Shown one piece after another: positions 9,241 to 16,169 of a stretch of 64,000 nucleotides of DNA. The number at the start of each line of letters is the position of its first letter. The first letter of the stretch is position 1. A program made the position numbers and the translations under genes. The notes beneath the pieces were generated by a model that saw nothing but the letters and a program-made list of their open reading frames with translations, was not told the DNA's origin and ran no database searches. The stretch comes from Candidatus Bathyarchaeota archaeon (GTDB taxonomy: Archaea; Thermoproteota; Bathyarchaeia; Bathyarchaeales; Bathycorpusculaceae), in NCBI GenBank assembly GCA_026014685.1, contig JAOZHW010000023.1, positions 35,244 through 99,243 on the forward strand. Reading direction: 5' to 3'.

Positions 9241-10461
9241 TTACACTAAAATGGTCATCCGTAGCAAGACAAAATCCAAAACCCCAACCACATAGGACAG
9301 AACCCAGAAAACGGCAGTCAACTGTGCTACCCGTCGACTCTTTGCGGGGTACGATACTGAGTTTGGTCTCCAGAGCGCCACCAGCCAAACCCCAAAAGCG
9401 ATCGCTGGAACCGAAACCACACTATGCACCACAACCGCAACCACGTTAGCTGTAGAGCTAAAGTAATCGCTCCATGAACCACTAGTTGGCGGGGTCATAA
9501 CCAAAACCGCGGAGAAACTGACCACCGTCGCAGAAACAACCACCAACATGACGATTTCATGCATTAGGTAGTTGCCTTTTTTCCTAAACCACATGCTAAC
9601 CAAAACCAGCCCTGTCCACATGGTTTGCATGAGTAGGTTGATTTCGCGGAAACTCAGGGGCACTTGGCTTTCGTTGATGGGTGTTATGGCTATGGCTCCA
9701 ATGGTGACTACAAAGGCGGTGAGGAGGCTGATTCCTGCGATTTTTTTCTGTTTTTGGGTTAAAGTGATCTTTTTTCTGCGGACGACAATCACAGCGGAAA
9801 TTGAAACTGTCAACGCTCCACCGATGACCCATGCGTAGAAGGCGGCTGGGTTTAGTTCCATTATGGGCTGGGGGCTCCACATGTTGGTTGCGGTTGCTTC
9901 TATGGTTACGGTTAAGTCTTCGATGTACCAGCCATCCTTATTGGTCACGTTGCGGTAAGTCTCCGATGAACCCACAAACACACCAGTAGCCTTATCCCAC
10001 TCTTTATGCCTAAACGAGTCGTTCCCCCATGTCACCGCTCGAGGCGCACCCAGCACATTTTTTTGTGATTCACCTTGGATTGTTACGTTAACGGGTTTGT
10101 GGTTGTGTATCGAGGAATCAAAGAATTTGTCGCCTGCGCAGAGGTTTGAAGGGATGATTATCCAGCCTCCTACGTTTCCCTCGGTAAAGTTGAATTTCCA
10201 GATGGCGCTACCAAGTGTTCCGTTGGCATACCAAGCAGTGAGATTAACCGAAAAAGCTGCGCCGTCGACCTCTAAAACGGCTATACGCATCCATCGTACG
10301 TCATGGGTCGGAGGCGGCGTGCCCCTGCCGGAGACAGTGATGTTGTACTCGATCCAGTCGCCCTCTTTTACGCCGACCGTTGGCTCATATGCAAGTGAAG
10401 GAAGGATTAACAGCAAAAAACCGAAGATTAGGCTTAGGGGTAAGAGGCGTTTTGTTTTCAT
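9241..10461 (-). CDS. Secreted-domain membrane protein with DUF420-like C-terminal helices
   Basis: 406 residues. A signal peptide (LLPLSLIFGFLLLILPSLAY) leads into an extracellular beta-rich domain of about 190 residues that starts VGVKEGDWIEYNITVSG and is rich in N-glycosylation sequons. Then comes a membrane helix (FYAWVIGGALTVSISAVIVV), a basic stretch, and five more helices. The last part (NLLMQTMWTGLVLVSMWFRKKGNYLMHE...VVHSVVSVPAIAFG) resembles the DUF420 four-helix membrane family, with paired His residues that could hold a cofactor; this assignment is tentative. The extracellular domain is of a kind common in this lineage's surface proteins, which is inference. Confidence 0.65.
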   Translation of the reverse strand: MKTKRLLPLSLIFGFLLLILPSLAYEPTVGVKEGDWIEYNITVSGRGTPPPTHDVRWMRIAVLEVDGAAFSVNLTAWYANGTLGSAIWKFNFTEGNVGGWIIIPSNLCAGDKFFDSSIHNHKPVNVTIQGESQKNVLGAPRAVTWGNDSFRHKEWDKATGVFVGSSETYRNVTNKDGWYIEDLTVTIEATATNMWSPQPIMELNPAAFYAWVIGGALTVSISAVIVVRRKKITLTQKQKKIAGISLLTAFVVTIGAIAITPINESQVPLSFREINLLMQTMWTGLVLVSMWFRKKGNYLMHEIVMLVVVSATVVSFSAVLVMTPPTSGSWSDYFSSTANVVAVVVHSVVSVPAIAFGVWLVALWRPNSVSYPAKSRRVAQLTAVFWVLSYVVGVLDFVLLRMTILV

Positions 10462-10613
10462 TTCTAATCGGTTATGCCGTGAGTGGATGTGGGTTTAAAG
10501 CGTTTTTCGTCAAGAAACCTTGACTAAAGCTTCTTAGACACCGATTGAGCAGCCTAACGACGAGGCGTCAATAGACTCTTTTTACAGGTTCTAGAAATAA
10601 GCACTTAAGCAGG

Positions 10614-10736
10614 TTATCTGCAGCTTTTGAGGCCTTTTGGAGTCGGGATGCTCACACCCCAGCTCTTTTCAAGCGCCATACGGCACTTCAACGCAAACTC
10701 GCTATCTTCTGCAACAGACACGTTATTTTCAGCCAT
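10614..10736 (-). CDS. Micro-protein, 40 aa
   Basis: Short frame beginning MAENNVSVAEDSEFALKCRM and ending GLKSCR, 40 residues. A strong TATA-like tract (CTTTTATTTTAAAAG, 10765-10779) is centred about 34 bases before the ATG, and AAAGGA lies next to it. Codon choice and composition look like protein. Two cysteines; no known family. It is divergent from another micro-protein gene at 10929. Confidence 0.45.
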   Translation of the reverse strand: MAENNVSVAEDSEFALKCRMALEKSWGVSIPTPKGLKSCR

Positions 10737-10928
10737 TTCCTTTCACTTACCCTACTTTAATTGGCTTTTATTTTAAAAGCAGTATTTCCGCTGGGATTTG
10801 TTATCTGAGGCAAAATAATCTACGCTGCTATTATGTCAAAAACAAGAACATTTGTTTGTTTCATGTATTTTGTTTTAGAAGTATGCATCTATTAGGCGTT
10901 TTAACGAGTTTCATTTGCAGGTGTTTAG

Positions 10929-11060
10929 ATGGAGAATAGGCTAAACCCAAAACCCCCAAAGAATTGCGGCAATTGCCCCCAATTCAATCGGTCGTATGCT
11001 GTTTGTCAACGTTTCCATAAAGAGACCGTGGCGTGGCATTCATGCGAAATAGGCGCTTGA
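10929..11060 (+). CDS. Cysteine-rich micro-protein, 43 aa (possible zinc-binding)
   Basis: 43-residue frame MENRLNPKPPKNCGNCPQF... with CGNC followed by two more cysteines (AVCQRFH and HSCEIGA), which could make one four-Cys metal site. The ribosome site GCAGGTG lies about eight bases before the ATG. The arrangement (site, ATG, compact frame with paired cysteines, stop) supports a real gene. The role is unknown; a rubredoxin-knuckle-like zinc ribbon is possible. Confidence 0.6.
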   Translation: MENRLNPKPPKNCGNCPQFNRSYAVCQRFHKETVAWHSCEIGA

Positions 11061-11262
11061 TTGCTTGATATAGTGACTTGTAGAACAAGAAAACAACCTG
11101 ATATACATTAATCTGTAATTAATATCTATAATTCAGTCGCGTTTTTGTATAAAAGTGTCTATCTACACGTACAGGCGTATATCAGTTGTATACTTTATCA
11201 TTTGAAAAGGGTAAGAGCCGCTTTGCCCATATAGATACCAAGGACACACCTGAGAGACCATC

Positions 11263-11586
11263 ATGATAAAAAAAGACCTGCTCTTCCCATTTGCTTTGAT
11301 CCTAGTCGGCGTCTCCGACTGGCTAACCACCATATTAGGGGTCACGTTTTACGGGGCAAGTGAAACCAACCCTCTAATGGCGGGTCTTGTGGGTTCAAAC
11401 ATGATGGTCTTCAGTGTGGTCAAACTATTCGCCGTAATAACTGCAGGGTTTGCCTTCTACAAAGCTGTTGATGTAAGCATCAAGATGAATTGGATGCCCG
11501 CAAAACGGCTATTAGACGTCAGTTTCCTTGCAACCTTCTTGATGCTCACAGGCGTCGTCGTCAACAACGTAACAGTCATTCTTTAA
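11263..11586 (+). CDS. DUF5658-like membrane protein
   Basis: 107 residues with three predicted membrane helices (FPFALILVGVSDWLTTILG, VFSVVKLFAVITAGFAFY and FLATFLMLTGVVVNNVTVIL). The motif DWLTTILG...ETNPLMAGLV resembles the DUF5658 membrane family, whose function is unknown. ATG start; the upstream 200 bases are AT-rich with a TATA-like TGTATAAAAG near 11146. It stands alone between micro-protein genes. The family call rests on the D..TT...E.NP pattern only. Confidence 0.65.
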   Translation: MIKKDLLFPFALILVGVSDWLTTILGVTFYGASETNPLMAGLVGSNMMVFSVVKLFAVITAGFAFYKAVDVSIKMNWMPAKRLLDVSFLATFLMLTGVVVNNVTVIL

Positions 11587-11631
11587 TTCTCCAAGAAATG
11601 CCTTTTATTAGCCTCTAGACATTGTTCTTTT

Positions 11632-11778
11632 ATGCCACATAAAAAATTAGACTGCGAAGAATGGTGCTGCCAATACTGCCAAGCCTACAAGGATAAAGAA
11701 TTCGACAAAGTAGTATACCACGAAATAACCCAACACCACATAGCATGCACAACAACAAAGAATAACAAAAAAATCTAA
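11632..11778 (+). CDS. Cysteine-rich micro-protein, 48 aa
   Basis: Frame MPHKKLDCEEWCCQYCQAYKD... followed by a His pair and one more Cys (HHIACTTT), 48 residues: CxxxCCxxC then HHxxC, a plausible metal-binding knuckle. A TATA-like CTTTTATTA (11602-11610) is centred about 26 bases before the ATG with no ribosome site, exactly as expected for a leaderless archaeal message. No family recognised. Confidence 0.55.
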   Translation: MPHKKLDCEEWCCQYCQAYKDKEFDKVVYHEITQHHIACTTTKNNKKI

Positions 11779-11809
11779 ACATAACTAACATTAGCTGTAA
11801 GCCGCCTGC

Positions 11810-11829
11810 GATTGATTTGTGAATCAATC
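11810..11829. repeat. Perfect 8-bp hairpin GATTGATT/AATCAATC
   Basis: Inverted repeat with the four-base loop TGTG, immediately outside the decayed att-like copy at 11837. It may be a terminator for the micro-protein gene at 11632 (TTGTTTT follows) or part of the old element border. Confidence 0.4.
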
Positions 11830-11836
11830 TTGTTTT

Positions 11837-11868
11837 GCAGTAATCCGCCTTTGGGCTTAGTAATTTTC
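11837..11868. repeat. Decayed third att-like copy (rnpB 3'-end core plus element end)
   Basis: GCAGTAATCCGCCTT (11837-11851) matches the att core GCAATAACCCGCCTT at 12798-12812 in 13 of 15 bases. Seven bases later AGTAATTTTC repeats the AGTAATTTTT that follows the other copy after eight bases. Shared core and shared flank suggest an older insertion of a related element. Confidence 0.45.
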
Positions 11869-11910
11869 TACTTTCAATCATAGCTATTCCTAATCAGCTA
11901 TTCTTCAAGT

Positions 11911-12636
11911 CTAGTTATAAGCTTTTAGAAGAATTCTCTTCTTCATAAAGAATAATGTAATCAAAGGAATTACTACTAATAAAGGCAAGGTCCACAGGAA
12001 AGGATATTCTGGAACGCTTGGAGAAGGAGCAGAAGTCTGACCAATGGTTATTGTTTGAGTATCGGTCCAGTCACTCTCAGTTAAATTGTGGAACGTTCCT
12101 CCAAAATATAGGTCGGAAAGAGTTTTGGGTTTGTCGTAGTATCCCGCTACAGCTTTAACTTGAAAGTCCTCTTTACCTCCGTTCGGTACATTAAAGCTTG
12201 AGTCTAAAATAAGAGTAATAATTGTCGTAGACTCAGGATTTGACGCTAATACTGTTTTAGTCGTTCTTCCATCGCTCCAAACAATACTCCAGTCTTCAAA
12301 ATGTCCCTTTGTTCTCACACTATAATACAATTGAATTATAGTTCCATTATCAAGTGTTATTGGCGCAAAGGGTTGATTTGTTACCACAACATCAATTGTT
12401 CGGTTCTCAACATAGTTTCCCCCACTGCTTTTAGTTACTTGTTGCCCAGTAAAAGCGTCAGTTGTTGTCCAAGTTGTTACAGGCACATCATAAGAACGGT
12501 CAACAAACTTTACTGTAAATTGAGGCGGTGATAGATTGGGAATTGACTGAGCATTGGTTGTCTCACTCATTATCGGAACAAATGCAGCTAAGATAACTAC
12601 AAGAAATAAAGATAAAGCGTTTCTTGTTTTCGCCAT
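11911..12636 (-). CDS. Secreted, C-terminally anchored surface protein, 241 aa
   Basis: Signal peptide at the N-terminus (ALSLFLVVILAAFVPIMS), a beta-rich extracellular domain with many Thr/Ser and sequons (NRT, NGT, NLT), a short Pro/Ser linker, and the tail VPEYPFLWTLPLLVVIPLITLFFMKKRI. The tail (V-P-E-Y-P, hydrophobic helix, basic end) resembles archaeal PEF/PGF-type C-terminal sorting signals or a plain membrane anchor. Function unknown; a surface or adhesion role is inferred. It lies between the decayed att-like copy (11837) and the att copy at 12782, so it may be cargo of an older insertion. Confidence 0.65.
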   Translation of the reverse strand: MAKTRNALSLFLVVILAAFVPIMSETTNAQSIPNLSPPQFTVKFVDRSYDVPVTTWTTTDAFTGQQVTKSSGGNYVENRTIDVVVTNQPFAPITLDNGTIIQLYYSVRTKGHFEDWSIVWSDGRTTKTVLASNPESTTIITLILDSSFNVPNGGKEDFQVKAVAGYYDKPKTLSDLYFGGTFHNLTESDWTDTQTITIGQTSAPSPSVPEYPFLWTLPLLVVIPLITLFFMKKRILLKAYN

Positions 12637-12781
12637 ACTACGGTATTAGCGCCTAACATGTTATATAATTTACTTATTGTACTTACTGTAGCGAGCGTAT
12701 TGTCGGCGGCAACCCTTGTGGTAGCTCGCTCCCTACTTTTTACTTCTTCAACGATGGCGAAAGAGGGCAGAAATAGGCGCA

Positions 12782-12814
12782 TTGGGTTGGTGTATTGGCA
12801 ATAACCCGCCTTCT
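12782..12814. repeat. Distal att copy: duplicated 3' end of RNase P RNA gene
   Basis: 33 bases identical, except one T/C, to 15715-15747, which is the 3' end of the RNase P RNA gene. The inner 27 bases (12788-12814) are exact. The single change (position 12787) would weaken the P1 pairing of the RNA, as expected for a copy no longer used as RNA 3' end. Confidence 0.85.
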
Positions 12815-13099
12815 CTGTGCAGTAATTTTTCGTATTGTTGGTTTGGCTCATACTTTATTCACCAAAGACTAAACGGTGGCGTTCTAGATATAAGCTTTAT
12901 CTGTGTGTTTTAGCCAAATACACGGGGTGGTTAGTTGACTCAAACTGTTCTTCTCAAAATCTCAACAAGAAAAGGCTCAAGAATAGAAAGTTTACCCCTA
13001 AAAAAGCTACAAACAATAGCCAAAGAAAAACACAAATTCTGGTCGCTAGAAGGAGACTTTCTGATACTGAAAGCTTACTCATAGATGCTATCCCTAAGC
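12815..13099. other. Left end of the element, no gene seen
   Basis: About 285 bases between the distal att copy and the hairpin region. It starts with CTGTGCAGTAATTTTT, the element end also found near 11859. Open frames on both strands are low-complexity (Lys/Asn on one strand, Leu/Phe on the other) and not convincing. Confidence 0.5.
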
Positions 13100-13238
13100 G
13101 GTTTTGGGACGTGCAACTGACAGAGCCCTTGCGTGCGGGGAGGTATCCTTTAGGATGGGGTCCTCCGCTACGCGAGGTGTCAGTTGCCCCAAACCCAAAC
13201 GGAAAGCGGAGCGACCCGCGCAAGCGGGAGCGACGCTT
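13100..13238. other. Two long hairpins at the 3' end of the PLD gene
   Basis: Hairpin 1 (13100-13195): GGTTTTGGG/CCCAAACC, then GCAACTGAC/GTCAGTTGC (13113-13121 with 13179-13187, perfect), then GCGT/ACGC, GGAGG/CCTCC and ATCC/GGAT closing on TTTA; an almost continuous stem of about 95 bases. Hairpin 2 (13204-13238): AAGCG/CGCTT with an inner CCCGC-GCAA-GCGGG, overlapping the stop codon of the PLD gene. Higher GC than its surroundings. It could be a terminator, a structured RNA or a replication/processing site of the element. Confidence 0.65.
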
Positions 13239-14424
13239 ATGTGGAATGTGTTTGATAACAAGGCGGACAAAATTTTTTCTTAAAAATTAAGCCAGCTTGC
13301 TTTACACATCCAGTGCATAGTAGTTTTCCACAGTTTTCACAAGGAACTAAGTCCCTTATCAGAACCTTCTGATTACATAAAGGGCAGTAGACTTTCTCAC
13401 GCCAAACCTTTCCTGACGATGCTAAAACTGTCCTGCTATGAATAAGCCCGTCGGACATTTTCTGGTCAAAAACCCATATTGGAACACTAACAAAATAATT
13501 CTTTAAGAAGGAAATTTCATATTTACGTGGAACATAAAGTCTATCATAACCTGTTACCCCTCCGTAACCGCCTCGATTTTGGTAATACTGCTTGTATCTT
13601 CGGGTATTTTTTCGTATGATATAATCAAATGCTAACTCTTTTGCTTCATAAAAATTAGAAATATTTGGTCGAAGGATCTCAACCTTAAACTTTCCTTCTG
13701 TTTCAAGAACGTAATCAGTCACGGGTCTGTTAACAAATTCATTTGTAAGTTCAGAATCGTCGCTGACAATATCTCTAGTAATACCATTGATTAATAGAAC
13801 CCCTCTATCTTCGAACACCAATGGCGGATTCCTTACGGCCCCTCTTAAAATATATTCAAAAAAATAATAGGGATAAAACGTTAATTCACTATTATGATGG
13901 TCTCCAAAATTTACGTTTACGGTAAAAGAGTTCTTGATTGCGAGTGCTGTATTATTTACTATTTCTTCCTTTGAAACACTTTTGCTCTCATATTTAAACC
14001 ACAAACTCATAAAGTCCCTTTCAATCCGTTGAACTTCTTCCTCAGTCTCAGCAATGCTTAGAGTTTCTACGTTTGAATTCAACCCACTATACGTTAAATT
14101 AGCCGACCCCGATATTGCGTGTCTTTTGTCTGAGAGATAGATTTTCGCATGAACGAACACACTGTTATCACTCGTTTTCTCTTTGTCGAGTATTAAGATG
14201 CGCAAATTTGCATTCATACATGCATTTAATATTTTTATTGACTCGATGTTATAATCAACTCTGCTTGTTATTATTCTGACATCAATGCCCTTTTGAGAAA
14301 GATGAGCAAGCAACTCTGCATATTCCTTGCCTAACCAAGGAGTTATTACCCAAACAGACTCCTTTGCGTTATCTATTAAAGGTCTGATTTTTGAGCCAGC
14401 ATTTGTACCAGAATAAGTTTTCAT
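13237..14424 (-). CDS. Phospholipase-D-fold nuclease-like protein with C-terminal zinc ribbons
   Basis: 395 residues. An N-terminal PLD domain carries one complete HKD motif: H92-A-K94-IYLS-D99, then G106-S-A-N109. One HKD per chain means an active dimer, as in Nuc/BfiI-type nucleases. The middle 170 residues, rich in Tyr/Phe, match nothing I know. The C-terminus has paired cysteines (CPLCNQK, CENCGKLLCTGC, CPPC), likely two zinc-binding sites for nucleic-acid or protein contact. Only cargo of the element besides the recombinase. A role in DNA cutting, defence or element processing is inference; lipid hydrolysis is less likely given the zinc ribbons and absence of a signal peptide. Confidence 0.8.
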   Translation of the reverse strand: MKTYSGTNAGSKIRPLIDNAKESVWVITPWLGKEYAELLAHLSQKGIDVRIITSRVDYNIESIKILNACMNANLRILILDKEKTSDNSVFVHAKIYLSDKRHAISGSANLTYSGLNSNVETLSIAETEEEVQRIERDFMSLWFKYESKSVSKEEIVNNTALAIKNSFTVNVNFGDHHNSELTFYPYYFFEYILRGAVRNPPLVFEDRGVLLINGITRDIVSDDSELTNEFVNRPVTDYVLETEGKFKVEILRPNISNFYEAKELAFDYIIRKNTRRYKQYYQNRGGYGGVTGYDRLYVPRKYEISFLKNYFVSVPIWVFDQKMSDGLIHSRTVLASSGKVWREKVYCPLCNQKVLIRDLVPCENCGKLLCTGCVKQAGLIFKKKFCPPCYQTHST

Positions 14425-14572
14425 GCTACCCTTGTCCTTGATATTCTTAGATTAATATGTTCAAAATTTAAGAGTTAAGGATTAAAAATACATACTGAGC
14501 GAGCACTTCTCAAATCGATTTTAGCCAACTCGTGCCAAGGTCACGGGACATTTAAAAATACCCCTAAGGGAG

Positions 14573-15709
14573 TTATTCACTTAGTGATTTAGCAAATTTT
14601 ACTAATATACTAAGTGCTTTTGTCATGTCGGGTGTCATCTCTGTGACTGATTGCTGAGTTTCAGTTTGCTGGATTGTTTGTTTTTGTTGTAAATCCTCTA
14701 AAACTGCCACCATTGGATATGCTTTCAGGTATGCATCTTTTAGCTCTTCATCAGTTGGTAAGCTGTAAGCATCCCGACTATTGATTAATTTATGACCTAA
14801 AACCTGGTCAATCCAGTTAGTAGGCATACCGCCCTTTTCTAACTGTGTCTGCAATCGCTTGCGTAGACTATGCGCTGACATTCTAAATTCACCTATTTCA
14901 TTGAAAGCGTCGCTAATTATGTGGGTTGCACTTATACGATGCATATGCTGAACATTCCCTGATACCCATTTCCTAAATAGAGGGCTCGAAGGAGTTATTT
15001 TTTCTGGAATTATTTCCCTGTTCCATTTTGAACCCTGTTCACGTTTTCTAAAATATTCCCTTAGTGCATCAATAGCTTCTTTACCGATGAAGGTTTTAGT
15101 TAAAAGGTTAGTTTTTTGCGATATCAAATTAATCTGTATAGGGCAAATTCCTTTTTCGATTTGTTCAGGTATGTTTCCGCATTTTAAAGCTACGATGTCA
15201 CTAATTCTTAACCCTGTATCTTTGGCAAATAGAATAAGTGGTTTACTTTGAAAAGACAGCTTATTATTTCGGCTTAAGGCTTTTCGTATTGCATCATCGG
15301 TAGCTCGTTTTACTCCCTCACTGTCTCCTGTGGGGTAGTCGCCTTTACGCATCACTAAGGGAACATAATGTAGCTCGAAAAATGAGCGGATAGACGCCCA
15401 AATTACCTGTAACGTTGCAGCCTTAAAGCCCTGTTTCCGTTGGAGTGCTATAAATTGGTTAAGTTCACTTTCATAGTGTCTACGTATTTTCATATCTGGA
15501 TCAATGCATTCTTTGAGTCTTTCGCTTAGAATGATATCAGGAGTTTTCCCAAGGTATTCACAGTATTTAACAAAGTATTTGAAGTATCGTTCCGCTGTTT
15601 TTTCGTTACGGTTGCTAAGCTCCTTTTGCCAATAGAGCAAGGCTTCACTGTTTAGAATAACAGAAGGTGATACCATTAAAACATCAGGTATCTTCTGTTC
15701 ATCTGACAA
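14573..15709 (-). CDS. int: Tyrosine recombinase / integrase of the rnpB element
   Basis: 378 residues. An N-terminal SAM-like core-binding domain (about 20-125) is followed by the catalytic domain with all key residues: R168 (TGLRISD), probable K199 in the beta hairpin, H280 and R283 (HSLRKR), H306 (LGHK) and Y315 (DAYSLP). It catalyses cut-and-join between the att sites. The first start is TTG 15709, only five bases beyond the 33-base repeat and in the same direction as rnpB, so no room exists for its own promoter outside rnpB; ATG 15676 is the alternative. The intact gene lies wholly inside the element, unlike the self-splitting SSV-type integrases. A C-terminal tail rich in Gln/Thr follows. 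Confidence 0.93.
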   Translation of the reverse strand: MSDEQKIPDVLMVSPSVILNSEALLYWQKELSNRNEKTAERYFKYFVKYCEYLGKTPDIILSERLKECIDPDMKIRRHYESELNQFIALQRKQGFKAATLQVIWASIRSFFELHYVPLVMRKGDYPTGDSEGVKRATDDAIRKALSRNNKLSFQSKPLILFAKDTGLRISDIVALKCGNIPEQIEKGICPIQINLISQKTNLLTKTFIGKEAIDALREYFRKREQGSKWNREIIPEKITPSSPLFRKWVSGNVQHMHRISATHIISDAFNEIGEFRMSAHSLRKRLQTQLEKGGMPTNWIDQVLGHKLINSRDAYSLPTDEELKDAYLKAYPMVAVLEDLQQKQTIQQTETQQSVTEMTPDMTKALSILVKFAKSLSE

Positions 15710-15714
15710 GGGTT

Positions 15715-15747
15715 TTGGGCTGGTGTATTGGCAATAACCCGCCTTCT
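15715..15747. repeat. Proximal att copy within the rnpB 3' end
   Basis: Direct repeat of 12782-12814. On the minus strand it spells the P4 3' strand through the P1 3' strand of RNase P RNA. It pairs fully with the RNA 5' end, so it is the functional copy. Confidence 0.85.
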
Positions 15748-16026
15748 GTTGTCTGTGGCATTCGGCTAATCGGGCTACCCGCGCCTTCCGGCAGATACTT
15801 CATCGGCGACTGTTTGCCCTTTCCACATGCAGGACGGCCGTTTCACCGTTTCCACTCCAGCGGACTCTGCATCACAAATGCGTCATAGCCATATCTGGGT
15901 GGACGTTTCGTTTCTGCTCCGTTGCCAAACCTCTCGGTCTGTACCCTGAGGGCACTGCACTTCTGCGTGTGGGCGGAGTTTCCTCACCCCTAAAGGGGCG
16001 ATAGCCACACACCAACACACCAGCCC
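15717..16026 (-). ncRNA. rnpB: RNase P RNA
   Basis: Catalytic RNA of RNase P, which matures the 5' ends of tRNAs. On the minus strand it shows the universal core: GAGGAAACTCCGCCCAC (P4 5' strand) near the start, ACGGTGAAACGGCCG in the specificity region, and ACAGAAGGCGGGTTATTG (P4 3' strand) near the end. The ends pair as P1: GGGCTGGTGTGTTGG (16026 to 16012) with CCAATACACCAGCCC (15731 to 15717), 15 bp with one G-U. Length about 310 bases fits archaeal forms. An integrase-bearing element is inserted at its 3' end but restores it completely. Confidence 0.93.
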
Positions 16027-16050
16027 ACATTGAAATGCACAGCCGTAACC

Positions 16051-16085
16051 GATAAAGGTAGCCGTCCATGTCCGCCTTTAAATAA
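16051..16085 (-). promoter_or_regulatory. rnpB promoter region
   Basis: On the minus strand CTTTATC (16057-16051) lies about 27 bases before the predicted RNA 5' end at 16026, the normal archaeal TATA distance. A stronger TTATTTAAA (16085-16077) further upstream is an alternative that would give a longer precursor. Confidence 0.45.
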
Positions 16086-16169
16086 GGGAGGGGAGGTAGC
16101 TGCTGAGACGTCGCGTGATTCCAGCAGGTACGGATACGGAAACGTATGCGCCACTAAATAAGCGGCTGT

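Larger units (their letters stand above)
12782..15747. mobile_element. Integrative element inserted into the 3' end of the RNase P RNA gene
   Basis: About 2.9 kb bounded by 33-base direct repeats, one of which is the genuine 3' end of rnpB. It encodes a tyrosine recombinase right next to the rnpB-side repeat and a phospholipase-D/zinc-ribbon protein, followed by a large hairpin region and about 300 bases without genes. The layout (recombinase beside att, RNA gene restored by the element's own copy of its 3' end) follows the logic of integrases that target tRNA genes, but the target here is rnpB. No replication or capsid gene is visible, so it may be a minimal or satellite element. Confidence 0.8.

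Noticed and set aside
10637..10939. 100-codon plus-strand frame
   Set aside because: It overlaps the better supported 40-residue gene on the other strand and has no start signal or protein-like pattern.
12597..12851. 84-codon minus-strand frame across the distal att copy
   Set aside because: It crosses the att repeat and the start of the secreted-protein gene in another frame; no coding signs.
12954..13223. 89-codon minus-strand frame in the element
   Set aside because: It runs through the hairpins and a low-complexity Leu/Phe stretch, with no start signal.
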